Source of the DNA: Streptomyces albiflavescens
GTDB lineage: Bacteria; Actinomycetota; Actinomycetes; Streptomycetales; Streptomycetaceae
NCBI RefSeq assembly: GCF_014645835.1
Contig: NZ_BMMM01000014.1
Span: forward strand, 167,620-231,619
Direction of reading: 5' to 3'
DNA: 64,000 nt
Shown: positions 41,617 through 50,194 of the stretch, one piece after another
Position numbering within the stretch: the first letter of the stretch is position 1
Layout: every line of letters begins with the position of its first letter
The notes under the pieces: model-generated
What the model was told of the DNA's origin: nothing
The model's input: only the letters and a program-made list of their open reading frames with translations
The model's database searches: none
Made by a program: the position numbers and the translations under genes

Positions 41617-44600
41617 TTAGGGTTGTACGACCCTGACCGCGTCGCAGCCGAAGAAACGATAGGTCCGGCCGGTGGCGCCGTCGATGAACGAACCCTTTGC
41701 GCAGGCCTCGGTGTCTCCCCGCTGGAGACCGGAGGGCGCCGAGGCGAAGTGGAGCATCATGTCGAGGTCGCCGTCCCTGACACGCTCGACTGGAGTCATG
41801 GTGCGCTCGACCACGTCCTGGATGTGGCCCCTGTTGTGCACTTCCGTGCTCCCGCCCGTACCGCCGTAGACGACGTTGCGCGGTCCGAAGCGGACGGTGA
41901 GTGGCTGGATGGTGGTGGCGTTGAAGGCCAGCGGGAGTGCGTATTCGCCGGCCCTGGTCGTCAGGACGCCGACGGGGACGGTGTCGGCGGGGATGTTGAC
42001 GGAGTTGGGATTGCTGCCCGGCTGAATGTTGATCGCGACGGGCACGACGCAGTCGAGGGTGAACTCGGCCGGCCGGTGGTTGTTGGCCGCGACGGGGTCG
42101 GTGTCGTCCGGCCGGCCCGGCGTGACGGACGCGGTGAACCGGTAGGTGTGCGACCCCGGCTGCGCACAGCCGACGGTGAAGGTGCTGTCGAGCGACTGCG
42201 GAGTCCCGACCGCGAGTGCGGGGATGTTCCGGGTTGACGAGGAAGGCGTCACCGTGGCCCCCGGGTCGGCCGTGGCGGCGGTGACGACCACGGCGTCCAT
42301 CGGGCTGGACGGCCCGTTGTTCGCCACCGTGCCGTGCAGTGTGACATCCAGGGTCTGCCCGATGAGCACCTGCGTGGGCGGTGCGGTGACGCCGAAGGAC
42401 GTGACGGCGAGGTCGGCGACGGCGACCACCGTGGTGCTGGTGGTGGCGGTGTCGTTGTCCGCCACCGGGTCGGGGCCCGCGAGGTTGTCCACCGTCGCCC
42501 GGTTGGTGAGGGTGACCGGGCCGCTGGCGTTGTACACGAGGTCTGCCGGCACATGGGCGGTGATGGTGACGGTGCGCGAGGCCCCGGGGAGGAGGTCGCC
42601 GACGCCGCAGGTCACCGTCGCACCGGACGGGTGGCATGCCGCGTCGTCGCTGATGTAGGAGACCTGCGACGGCAGGGTGTCGACCAGGGTCACCGCGGCG
42701 GCCGGCTTGAAGCCGTGGTTGGTGACGACGGTGGTGTAGACGACGTCCGTTCCGGCCGCGACCGGGTCGGGGTTGTCGGTGACGGTGACCCCGACGTCGG
42801 TGGTGTTCTGCTCCTCGTCCATCGCGAGGAGCTCGCTGGTGGTGGGGACGTCGTCGTTCTCCGGGTTGATCGCGGCGTTCGCGGAGTCGCCGAACTGGCG
42901 GAACGGCAGCGACACGAAGGTCCAGTCGTCGGAGCCCTTCAGGGTCTCGTCGGTCGAGGTGTTGATGCAGGCGGAGGGCCTGCGCACCGGGCCGGGGCCG
43001 GCGTCGTCGATGTTCGTGGGGGGCACCGTCGGCTCGAACGGCGGATCGACGTCGCGGTTCCAGTTCGGGCTGGTGTTGAGGTTGTTCGGGACCTTCTGGC
43101 CCGTACTGTCGACGAACACGATCCGGTTGTTCGGGTCGGCCGCGTCGAGAATGGTCGGTTCGGTGAGGGCGTTCTCCTTGAGATCGGGCAGAGGATTCTG
43201 CCCGCGCGATGTGCCGTCGACCGTCCTCCTGGGCGGCGAGTAGTCGAGGATGGTGCCGCCGCCGACGCGGGGGATGCCGCGCTGCAGGTCGTAGTTCATG
43301 ATGCTCACGTAGTTCGGCTTGCAGTTGGGATCGTCCTGAAAGCCGCCGTGACGCAGGTTCAGGTTGTGCCCGAGCTCATGCATGATCGTGCCGGCGTCGC
43401 GGTTGAAGACGGTGAAGTCGTTGCCCCCGATCTCGCCTTCACCACCGATCCGATCCGGGCATGTGGCCACACCAGGCAGCACGGAGATCTGCCCGTAGTG
43501 GAAGATCAGCCGCCGGTTCTTCTGGAACCTCAGGTCCCTGGAGGCGTAGAAGGCACTGTCGAGGCCGCACGCACCGGGCGCGGGGATGGCTCCGCCGCCG
43601 CCGAGGTTGTCGCCGACGAGGCAGTCGGGGTCCTGGTCGTCGGTGAAGGCGTCGCCGTCGTTGTTCACGCCGTCCCCGCAGTTGGTCGGCTGTGGGTTCT
43701 CGACGCTCGCGTCGAGGTAGTCGGTCAGCCTCCTGTTGCACGTGGGGTCGTTGCCGTCGATCAGCCCGTCCGCACCGTTGTCGATGCCGTCGGAGCAGGT
43801 GCCGACCGGCCCGCCCTCACGGCCCGCGGGGTCGAGCAGGCCGCCGGTGTCGACATGGAGATTGATGCCGGATGTGCCGTCGGGGTTAGGCGGTGCGTTC
43901 ACACCGGAGCCGCCGTTGTCCGCCTGCCTGCTCGCCGCGCTCGCACCGGCGTTGGGCGGGGCCGCGGCGAACGCCTTCTTCATGGCCTGGATGGCCGCGC
44001 GGGAGGGCGCGCGCCCCGCCTCCCAGTCCAGCTCGAGAAAGACGTCCTTGTGGTCGGCCTTGGCTCCCATCGCCGGCAGGTCCACATCGATGGTGCCGTC
44101 ACCGTCTTCGTTGTACCCGTTGCGCTCCCAGCCATCGAGCAGGCCGTCGCCGTCGGCGTCTCCGCTCGTCGATGTCGTGCTGACGTCCCAGCACACCTTG
44201 ACGGCGGGTTCGTCCTCGTCGGATCCGGCGTCGCTGTCGCCCGACGAACAGGACTGCGGCCAGTTCACATTGTCGGTTTTGTTGATGGCGGTGTCGCGCC
44301 ACTTGCCGTCGGTGTAGGAGACGGTGAAGTCGAGGTTGTTGTCGTCGTCGTGAGGGGTGTCGTCGCCCAGGTCGTCGCCCGAGGTGTCGTCCGCGTCCCA
44401 GATCTGGATGGTGACGGGAACGTTCTGGATGGTGTCGGGCAGTTCGGTGGACACGACCCAGTACGGGTCGATGCCGGAGACGTTGTCGATGGTGGGCGTC
44501 CGGTGCTCGACGCCGTTGATGAACACCTTCGCGTAGAAGTCGGGGTGCCCTTCCAACGCGGCCTCGAGCCCCTCGGCGGAACACGGATCGACGCACCCGA

Positions 44601-44727
44601 CATGGGTGATGGTGACCGAGAACGGGCGGGTGCCCGCGGCCTGTGCCTGGGCCGGCACGAATGCCGGTACGAGCGCAAATCCCGCCAGTGCGGCGATTGC
44701 TCGCAGCCACTTCGCGGTTCGTTGCAT
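41617..44727 (-). CDS. Large secreted metzincin-type metalloprotease with DUF11 repeats
   Basis: A 1036-aa secreted protein with a Sec signal peptide ending A-Q-A-Q-A-A. Residues 35-170 form an acidic beta-domain. Around 190-215 lie calcium-binding repeats (DADGDGLLDGWERNGYNEDG) like those of thrombospondin type 3. The catalytic domain has HELGHNLNLRHGG (His450, Glu451, His454, His460) and the Met-turn S-I-M-N-Y-D, i.e. a metzincin. At least one full DUF11 repeat (about 665-780) and a second related region follow, then a C-terminal domain. Asp-rich linkers suggest Ca2+-dependent folding outside the cell. No sortase motif or clear membrane anchor is visible. Confidence 0.88.
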   Translation of the reverse strand: MQRTAKWLRAIAALAGFALVPAFVPAQAQAAGTRPFSVTITHVGCVDPCSAEGLEAALEGHPDFYAKVFINGVEHRTPTIDNVSGIDPYWVVSTELPDTIQNVPVTIQIWDADDTSGDDLGDDTPHDDDNNLDFTVSYTDGKWRDTAINKTDNVNWPQSCSSGDSDAGSDEDEPAVKVCWDVSTTSTSGDADGDGLLDGWERNGYNEDGDGTIDVDLPAMGAKADHKDVFLELDWEAGRAPSRAAIQAMKKAFAAAPPNAGASAASRQADNGGSGVNAPPNPDGTSGINLHVDTGGLLDPAGREGGPVGTCSDGIDNGADGLIDGNDPTCNRRLTDYLDASVENPQPTNCGDGVNNDGDAFTDDQDPDCLVGDNLGGGGAIPAPGACGLDSAFYASRDLRFQKNRRLIFHYGQISVLPGVATCPDRIGGEGEIGGNDFTVFNRDAGTIMHELGHNLNLRHGGFQDDPNCKPNYVSIMNYDLQRGIPRVGGGTILDYSPPRRTVDGTSRGQNPLPDLKENALTEPTILDAADPNNRIVFVDSTGQKVPNNLNTSPNWNRDVDPPFEPTVPPTNIDDAGPGPVRRPSACINTSTDETLKGSDDWTFVSLPFRQFGDSANAAINPENDDVPTTSELLAMDEEQNTTDVGVTVTDNPDPVAAGTDVVYTTVVTNHGFKPAAAVTLVDTLPSQVSYISDDAACHPSGATVTCGVGDLLPGASRTVTITAHVPADLVYNASGPVTLTNRATVDNLAGPDPVADNDTATTSTTVVAVADLAVTSFGVTAPPTQVLIGQTLDVTLHGTVANNGPSSPMDAVVVTAATADPGATVTPSSSTRNIPALAVGTPQSLDSTFTVGCAQPGSHTYRFTASVTPGRPDDTDPVAANNHRPAEFTLDCVVPVAINIQPGSNPNSVNIPADTVPVGVLTTRAGEYALPLAFNATTIQPLTVRFGPRNVVYGGTGGSTEVHNRGHIQDVVERTMTPVERVRDGDLDMMLHFASAPSGLQRGDTEACAKGSFIDGATGRTYRFFGCDAVRVVQP

Positions 44728-44834
44728 AGAAGTCCCTCTCGTGGGGGCGCAAGCGCCTCAGGAACGCAAATACAGCGATCCGCCGCACTGGAACGAGACC
44801 GGCACGCTGACCGCGCGCGATAGTTTGCCGGTTA

Positions 44835-45524
44835 ATGTTCTGCAAACTCCGAATCTTCAGCGGCGAGTCCCGCGCGGCCGCCGGCATGGCGTCCAACGCG
44901 GGTGCATTCGAAGGCCCGCTGCTGGAGCAAGCCGCAGTGCCGACAGAGGCGAAGGCTGGACGGGGGCTGCATCTCCCGTCTTTTGAGCGGGGCCAGAGTG
45001 CCTCCCTGGGCTTTGTCCACGAACTGCTGGTGCAGTCCACGCTCCGGCGTGACGGGGTCGCGCCCACGAAGGCGGTGGTGGCGTACTTGACGGTGGTGCA
45101 TCGAAGGCCTTTGGAGTCCGGCAACGCGACCTATCACACCGTGTTGTTGCTACAGGACCAGCTTGCCGAGGCCGATGAAGACGTCCTGCGCGCGGTGATA
45201 CGCGAGCGGGATCTCGAGCAGGCATTACAGGCCGCCAGCCGCCGGATTGCCGAGATGGCCGTTCGCGAACGGGAGTTGGAAGCCGCACGGCGCCGGCATG
45301 CCGAGGCCGAGCGACGCTGCGAAGAACTCGAGCGCCGGCTGGATGGTGCGGCGAGGGCTGAGGGCCTGGGCAGCGACCTGCACAAGGTCGTGCAGGCCGT
45401 CGCAGCCATGGCGCCATCTGAGGTGGCGGTGCTGCTGCCTGATACGGATCCGGACTACCTTTCCCCAGAGAGGGACCGTACACACGCACGACCCTACGCA
45501 GAAAGGCTGGGCTGCTGTTCGTGA
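44835..45524 (+). CDS. Coiled-coil hypothetical protein, 229 aa
   Basis: Residues 50-100 (GFVHELLVQSTLRRDGVAPT then K-A-V-V-A-Y-L-T-V-V) form a short globular region; residues 100-170 are a long Glu/Arg-rich coiled coil (ELEAARRRHAEAERRCEELE). The layout resembles the coiled-coil tails of Streptomyces regulators without a visible DNA-binding domain. The first in-frame ATG gives 229 aa; an ATG 17 codons later is also plausible. Function not recognised. Confidence 0.5.
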   Translation: MFCKLRIFSGESRAAAGMASNAGAFEGPLLEQAAVPTEAKAGRGLHLPSFERGQSASLGFVHELLVQSTLRRDGVAPTKAVVAYLTVVHRRPLESGNATYHTVLLLQDQLAEADEDVLRAVIRERDLEQALQAASRRIAEMAVRERELEAARRRHAEAERRCEELERRLDGAARAEGLGSDLHKVVQAVAAMAPSEVAVLLPDTDPDYLSPERDRTHARPYAERLGCCS

Positions 45525-45558
45525 GGGTGCATCACGATGCGGGACAAGGAGCTTGCGA

Positions 45559-45810
45559 GTGAGTCGGGCCATGCATGCGTTCGTCGCCGTGGGGCTGGTG
45601 ATAGGCGTGGGCGGGTACGTCGCGACGGAAGTCCTCAACGCCGACATGCGGCCCGTTCACGCACCGGAGCCGACAACGCCCGATGATCCAGGTGAGGTTC
45701 ATCCCACGCTGCCATGCGACTGGACACCTACTGCCGTTCCCACCGACCCCGTGCCGCGCACGTTCGTCGCGGTTGCATGTGATCCGTCCCTGAACCAGAA
45801 AGACGGATGA
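45559..45810 (+). CDS. Small exported or membrane-anchored protein
   Basis: An 83-aa product with an N-terminal hydrophobic helix (AFVAVGLVIGVGGYVATEVL) and a Pro-rich tail with two Cys. AAGGAG lies 7 nt before GTG 45559. It starts 35 nt after the coiled-coil gene and may be co-transcribed with it. No family recognised. Confidence 0.55.
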   Translation: MSRAMHAFVAVGLVIGVGGYVATEVLNADMRPVHAPEPTTPDDPGEVHPTLPCDWTPTAVPTDPVPRTFVAVACDPSLNQKDG

Positions 45811-45882
45811 ACTCTGTAGGCGCGCCAGCGCCTTTACGGTGTTCCAGGCTCGACACCACTTCCAAGGAGAAGGACGGCATCG

Positions 45883-46539
45883 ATGACCGAACAGGCTCGG
45901 GTTGAGGCGGCATGGGGGCGTATAGAGGAGTGGCTGAGCACGTACGCGCCGCTTTCTCACAGCTTGCTGCGGGAGCCGGCGACACCTGAGCAGATCGAGC
46001 AAACCGAGCATGCCATAGGCGTCGCCATAACGCCGGCGCTGAGGGCGCTCTACCTGATCCACGACGGGGTGCGCGGCGCGGACCTGGACGAGCTTGGCGA
46101 GCAGCCCTTCGCACCACGCGGCGAGGACGATCCGTGGCACCGGCAGGCTAACGCGGTCGACTTCATGCCGAACGGCCAGGCGTGGCTCCCACTTGAGCAC
46201 GTGATCACTGCTCACGGTGGGCCCCTGTCGGCCCTGTCCGACCAGGAAACCATGCCCTACGTGCCCGTCACCGCCAGCGCCAAATACACCATGATGGAAG
46301 GCACATACCTCGACCCGGCAACGGGATTGCTGGGCACATGGGCGGACGCACAGGAGCCGATGTACCTAGGCGTTGACCTGGCCGAATGGCTGGAAGACGG
46401 CGCCACCGCCCTGACCGAGGCGCGCCCCACCCGCATCCTAGGAATGCGCCCTTACCTGACGCCGACCGGCGACGGGCTGACCTGGTTCGACCCCGACCCC
46501 ACGTATGAGCAGGACGGCTGGCGGCCCGTCACGACGTGA
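45883..46539 (+). CDS. SMI1/KNR4 (SUKH) family protein
   Basis: A 218-aa cytosolic protein of the SUKH superfamily. The start WGRIEEWLSTYAP then LLREPATPEQIEQTEHAIG is the hallmark N-terminal helix pair, followed by L-R-A-L-Y-L-I-H-D-G and F-M-P-N-G-Q-A-W-L-P-L. SUKH proteins are common immunity proteins of polymorphic toxin systems, but many in Streptomyces stand alone. CAAGGAGAAGG precedes the ATG. A strong terminator follows. No toxin gene is adjacent. Confidence 0.88.
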   Translation: MTEQARVEAAWGRIEEWLSTYAPLSHSLLREPATPEQIEQTEHAIGVAITPALRALYLIHDGVRGADLDELGEQPFAPRGEDDPWHRQANAVDFMPNGQAWLPLEHVITAHGGPLSALSDQETMPYVPVTASAKYTMMEGTYLDPATGLLGTWADAQEPMYLGVDLAEWLEDGATALTEARPTRILGMRPYLTPTGDGLTWFDPDPTYEQDGWRPVTT

Positions 46540-46561
46540 ACGCAACCACACGCCGACGCAC

Positions 46562-46594
46562 CGGCCCCCGAACCCAAGTCGAGTTCGGGGGCCG
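46562..46594. terminator. Hairpin terminator after the SUKH gene
   Basis: CGGCCCCCGAAC (46562-46573) and GTTCGGGGGCCG (46583-46594) form a perfect 12-bp stem with a 9-nt loop, 23 bp after the stop. Confidence 0.85.
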
Positions 46595-46617
46595 AACCGC
46601 TACGAGGGGTCAGGACG

Positions 46618-46878
46618 CTACGGGCGCTGTGCGCACGTGATCACGTCGGCTGTGGAATCGCAGTCCTGGAAACCGTCGATATCCACCCAGTACGTGTCCT
46701 TGTCAAGCATCCGGAACGTGGACGCGAACGACGACCCGAACCGTGCCATCGACTGAGAGTTGACGTTCACCGACATCGTCGACCGGCCGCAGGTCTCGTC
46801 CCAGGTCGGCGCCGCATAGCGCTCATCGTCGTACAGCCGGTAGGTGCCGTCCGCCATGGTTGGCTCGGCGAAGTCCAA
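46618..46878 (-). pseudogene. C-terminal fragment of a small exported-type protein
   Basis: The 86-aa frame (TTG at its first codon) reads as coding sequence with Asp/Tyr-rich beta content and three Cys (DETCGRSTMSVNVNS ... FQDCDSTADVITCAQRP) but lacks a credible start, ribosome-binding site or signal peptide. It looks like the 3' end of a lipoprotein-like gene cut by rearrangement at about 46.88 kb. Just beyond it, the plus strand shows a different coding fragment (VSLTKAKEKLVALDRSLERI, ending near 47010). Confidence 0.35.
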
Positions 46879-47166
46879 GGACTCCAGGTCAGCCTCACCA
46901 AGGCCAAGGAGAAGCTTGTTGCCCTCGACCGCAGCCTGGAACGGATACGCAACAGCGGCAAGGGGGGTCCCATCGATCTCGGCATGCCGGTGATCACAAG
47001 GCCACAGTGACGTCGCTGTCGGGTCCCAGCACAGAGATCATTTATGGCGGCATGCCGCATAGCGGTTGACTTCCGCGTTTCCGGAATGCCCCTCGGCCTG
47101 TTCCGCAGCCTCGTTGTGCTGCGACGCTTACTCCCCGCGTCACGTCGTCAGCTGAGGTAGTGTGAG

Positions 47167-47574
47167 ATGCATCCTGATCTTGGATCGTTATGGACCGCGG
47201 CCGGAGTGGTCTCCGGCTTCCAGGTCACCGGATTCGCTCTACGGATCAATAGAGAGATCGACGTTAGCGGCAAGGGCGACATCACGTGGCTGCCTCCCGC
47301 AGACATCCTCAACTTGCTGTCGATCGCCGTAACGATGCTCGGGGTGTTCATTGCACCCGTTCTCGACATCGGCAGCGCAACTGTCCCAATTAAGGCGTTT
47401 GGTCTGTCTGTCCTCTTGCTCGCGGGATATCCATTCGCACTCGCAGGCCACTACGACATGTTCAACCCGCGAACGCGTCGCTCATGGACGTACTGTCCGA
47501 GGCAGGAGCGGATCGCCCTAGCCGTCGTTGGTGTCTCGGCAGTCGCCTATACCGCTCTTGCGGCACTCCGCTAG
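47167..47574 (+). CDS. Small integral membrane protein, 135 aa
   Basis: Three to four hydrophobic segments (residues 5-25, 45-65, 75-95 and 110-132) with a short polar loop HYDMFNPRTRRSWTYCPRQE. Codon bias is lower-GC than average. No family recognised. It lies alone between relics. Confidence 0.6.
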   Translation: MHPDLGSLWTAAGVVSGFQVTGFALRINREIDVSGKGDITWLPPADILNLLSIAVTMLGVFIAPVLDIGSATVPIKAFGLSVLLLAGYPFALAGHYDMFNPRTRRSWTYCPRQERIALAVVGVSAVAYTALAALR

Positions 47575-47621
47575 GGAAACCGGACAGCGGATGAGAAGCT
47601 GCCGCTTCACCCGATATCCAT

Positions 47622-47852
47622 ATGAACCTGACAACTCACCTGAGGCGACGCAACTGCCCTCCAGAACTCACACCGCCAAGCCGTAGTCCGGATAACGACC
47701 CGCAGGCCCGGGAGAACGTGAACGAGGCCCAGTTCGAGCAGGCCGAACTGTTGGAAGACGACGAGTTCGAGCAGGACTACGACAACACCTTCGCCGGCGA
47801 GGAAGGCGAGCGGTTCGACGACCCGGCCCGCATCGTCCACGGCTGGCGGTAG
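47622..47852 (+). CDS. Small acidic protein, 76 aa (mobile-element cargo type)
   Basis: Residues 25-76 are very acidic (QFEQAELLEDDEFEQDYDNT) and end R-F-D-D-P-A-R-I-V-H-G-W-R. The next open frame starts 4 nt downstream and belongs with conjugative-element relics, so this may be the C-terminal remnant of a transfer-associated gene. Function unknown. Confidence 0.4.
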   Translation: MNLTTHLRRRNCPPELTPPSRSPDNDPQARENVNEAQFEQAELLEDDEFEQDYDNTFAGEEGERFDDPARIVHGWR

Positions 47853-47855
47853 TTT

Positions 47856-48117
47856 ATGGAGTACAGCGACCTGATCGCGCTGTGCCAGGGCTTCCTCACC
47901 GGCGCCGCCCGGTTGGTGCCCAAGCTGCGCACCCACGACCTGACGCAGCCGCAGGCGGAGAAGATCACACGGCAGGCTGAGAAGATCCGCGCGACGGCGT
48001 TCATGAGCACGGCCCGCCGAAGGACGAGGAGCTGGCGGCCTTCGTCGCGAGCTTCCAGCAGCGTGAGTTCGGTGAGGTTGAACCTCCCCCATCACCGTCA
48101 CCTCCACCGGCGGACAC
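47856..48117 (+). pseudogene. Remnant of a DUF2637/Spd-type protein, frameshifted
   Basis: It opens as MEYSDLIALCQGFLTGAARL and runs about 50 residues, then the sense passes to another frame: EELAAFVASFQQREFGEVEP. That block is nearly identical to residues EELAAFVTSFQEREFGDAEP in the intact DUF2637 protein at 58702-60603, so this is a broken relative of the same family. Confidence 0.55.
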
Positions 48118-48354
48118 ATGACCTGGCAGCCCACCACCGCCGTCGTCTTCCTCGGTCAACGCGCCTGCACCGGCCCTGCTGCCGACATCGCCTGCGGCGC
48201 ACTGAACTTCTTCACCAGCCGCCACAACGCCCGCAGTTGGGCAAGGCAGTATCCCCACTACACCGGCAAGGCCGTCGACCACGCGCACGCCGAGGCCCTG
48301 GGACGGTCCGTCTTCGGCTCCCTCCTGACACCTGCGGACGCCGAGAAAGACTGA
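48118..48354 (+). pseudogene. C-terminal part of an alkylmercury-lyase (MerB)-like protein
   Basis: A 78-aa frame whose CGALNFFTSRHNARSWARQY then P-H-Y-T-G-K-A and ALGRSVFGSLL match the end of MerB-type organomercurial lyases and their relatives. The catalytic N-terminal part is missing. The ATG overlaps the previous frame's stop as ATGA, so the piece may still be translated but should be inactive. Neighbouring metal-response genes fit a former resistance cluster. Confidence 0.5.
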
Positions 48355-48358
48355 AGGC

Positions 48359-48904
48359 ATGGCAGATCAAGTTGAAATCGTGGACTACGAGCCCGCTTGG
48401 CCAGCCATGTTCACCGACCTGGGCGCCGGGCTGCGCACCGCGCTCGGCGACGTCGCGGCGCGCATCGATCACATCGGTTCGACGTCGGTGCCGGGACTGG
48501 CCGCCAAGCCGGTGATCGACATACAGATCTCGGTGCAATCGTTCGATCCGCTGGACGCCTTCCGGATGCCGCTGGAGGCCCTCGGGTTCGTGTACCGGGC
48601 GGACAATCCCGAACGGACGAAGCGCTACTTTCGGGAGACTCCCGGGCGGCGCCGGACACACGTCCACGTGCGTCAGCTGGGCAGCTTCTCCCAGCAGTTC
48701 CCGCTGCTGTTTCGGGACTTTCTTCGCTCTCATCCGGCTGCCGCGGCAGAGTACGCCGCGGTCAAGCGGCGCTGCGCAGCCCAGTTTCGCGGCGACCGGC
48801 ACGGCTACGTCGAAGCGAAGGATCCGTTCGTGTGGGAGATCATCCGGCGGGCCGATGCCTGGGCACAGCACACCGGCTGGACGACGGGCCCGAGCGATGC
48901 CTGA
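48359..48904 (+). CDS. GrpB family protein (nucleotidyltransferase fold)
   Basis: A 181-aa GrpB/UPF0157 protein. It shows VEIVDYEPAWPAMFTDLG at the N-terminus, RIDHIGSTSVPGLAAKPVID (the Gly-Ser and Asp of the nucleotidyltransferase fold) and HVHVRQLGS. Often found fused to or beside CoA-related or resistance genes; the reaction is unknown. It begins 4 bp after the MerB-like relic. Confidence 0.92.
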   Translation: MADQVEIVDYEPAWPAMFTDLGAGLRTALGDVAARIDHIGSTSVPGLAAKPVIDIQISVQSFDPLDAFRMPLEALGFVYRADNPERTKRYFRETPGRRRTHVHVRQLGSFSQQFPLLFRDFLRSHPAAAAEYAAVKRRCAAQFRGDRHGYVEAKDPFVWEIIRRADAWAQHTGWTTGPSDA

Positions 48905-48996
48905 AACCGGGGCCGACCGAGGTTCCCCCACGTCCGCGGCATCTGCTGAGCAGGTCAGCGTAGTCGCCTCTCCCTCCCAGCCAATTATCCATGGTT

Positions 48997-49010
48997 TCCT
49001 GAATCCAGGA
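48997..49010. promoter_or_regulatory. Short inverted repeat before the ArsR gene (candidate operator)
   Basis: TCCTG (48997-49001), AATC, CAGGA (49006-49010), 20 bp before the GTG start. ArsR-type sensors commonly repress from imperfect dyads at this place. Confidence 0.4.
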
Positions 49011-49030
49011 TTGCGTGTACTTTTTTTGGT

Positions 49031-49366
49031 GTGCTGACTGTTGCTTCCGACATCGAGGTGCTGGCCCGCTTCGGGCGCGCGCTCGCTGACCCGATCCGCT
49101 GCCGCCTCCTGCTCATGCTGCGCGAGGCTCCCGCTTACCCGTCCGACCTCGCCGAGGCCCTGGGCATCTCCCGCACCCGGCTGTCGAACCACCTGACGTG
49201 CCTGCGGGATTGCGGCCTGGTCGTCGCCGTTCCCGAGGGCCGCCGCACCCGTTACGAACTCGCCGACGAACGTCTCGGTCACGCGCTCGATGACCTGCGT
49301 ACCGCGGTCGTCGCGGTGGAGACCGACCGCACCTGCCCGGACGCCGAGGAGAAGGGCTGCTGCTGA
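49031..49366 (+). CDS. ArsR/SmtB-family metal-sensing repressor
   Basis: A 111-aa winged-helix repressor. The DNA-reading part is DLAEALGISRTRLSNHLTCL preceded by R-F-G-R-A-L-A-D-P-I-R-C-R-L-L-L-M-L and followed by the wing EGRRTRYELAD. Cys residues in the recognition helix (L-T-C-L-R-D-C-G-L) and at the C-terminus (T-C-P-D-A-E-E-K-G-C-C) are arranged as in CmtR-like Cd/Pb sensors. Metal binding should release DNA and allow expression of the transporter gene that begins 1 nt after its stop. GTG start. Confidence 0.93.
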   Translation: MLTVASDIEVLARFGRALADPIRCRLLLMLREAPAYPSDLAEALGISRTRLSNHLTCLRDCGLVVAVPEGRRTRYELADERLGHALDDLRTAVVAVETDRTCPDAEEKGCC

Positions 49367-49367
49367 G

Positions 49368-50078
49368 ATGACCGCGATATCCCTCGGCCCGTCCCCGGCC
49401 CGCCGCGACGTGCTGGCGAAGCGAATACGGCTGCTGGTCGCTGCGACGATCACCTACAACGTGATCGAGGCGGTCGTCGCCATCACCGCCGGCACCCTGG
49501 CCTCCTCCACCGCCCTGATCGGCTTCGGCCTCGACTCAGTCATCGAGGTCTCCTCTGCGGCCGCCGTCGCCTGGCAGTTCTCCGCCACCGACCACACGAT
49601 CCGCGAAGCCCGCGAGAAGACCACCCTGCGGATCATCGCCGTCTCCTTCTTCGCCCTCGCCGCCTACGTCACCATCGACGCCATCCGCGCACTGACCGGC
49701 ACCGGCGAAGCCGAACACTCCACCCCCGGCATCGTGATCGCCGCCCTGTCCCTGCTGGTCATGCCGTTCCTGTCCGCCGCCCAGCGCAAGGCCGGACGTG
49801 AACTCGGCTCCGCCTCGGCCGTCGCGGACTCCAAACAGACCCTCCTGTGCACCTACCTCTCTGCCGTCCTCCTGGTCGGCCTGCTCGCCAACAGCCTGTT
49901 CGGCTGGTCCTGGGCCGACCCGATCGCCGCCCTCGTCATCGCCGCCATCGCCGTCAAGGAAGGTCGTGACGCCTGGCAGGGCAAGGGCTGCTGCGCCGTC
50001 CCCGCCGCCACGGCGCTGCCCTCCACCAAGGCGGAAACGGACGAGTGTGGCTGTAGCCCCGGCTGCGACTGCTGCTGA
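49368..50078 (+). CDS. CDF-related cation transporter with Cys-rich tail
   Basis: A 236-aa membrane protein of the cation-diffusion-facilitator type: about six helices, with IGFGLDSVIEVSSAAAVAWQ carrying the metal-coordinating Asp in helix 2 and a helix-5-like WADPIAALVIAAIAVKEGRD. It should export a divalent metal in exchange for protons. The C-terminus ends in a cluster of Cys (GKGCC, then C-G-C-S-P-G-C-D-C-C), probably a soft-metal binding tail. It is coupled directly to the ArsR repressor. Confidence 0.92.
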   Translation: MTAISLGPSPARRDVLAKRIRLLVAATITYNVIEAVVAITAGTLASSTALIGFGLDSVIEVSSAAAVAWQFSATDHTIREAREKTTLRIIAVSFFALAAYVTIDAIRALTGTGEAEHSTPGIVIAALSLLVMPFLSAAQRKAGRELGSASAVADSKQTLLCTYLSAVLLVGLLANSLFGWSWADPIAALVIAAIAVKEGRDAWQGKGCCAVPAATALPSTKAETDECGCSPGCDCC

Positions 50079-50194
50079 ACTTTGCGCGCCTGCGGCGGAA
50101 CGCATGACGACTGGCCAGCTATCAGCCAAGACGGTCGGCTATCGGCCAGCGTCACCGTGGCGAAGGAGGCGCGTAGTGTCGTCGGCTTTGCCCG

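Noticed and set aside
42334..44823. 829-codon open frame antisense to the metzincin gene
   Set aside because: Val/Gly/Arg-rich without any motif; it exists because the antisense frame of GC-rich DNA lacks stops. The opposite strand has signal peptide, HExxH and repeats.
49031..50078. ArsR plus transporter considered as an arsenic operon
   Set aside because: The transporter has CDF features (helix-2 Asp, six helices), not ArsB/Acr3, and no arsenate reductase is present.
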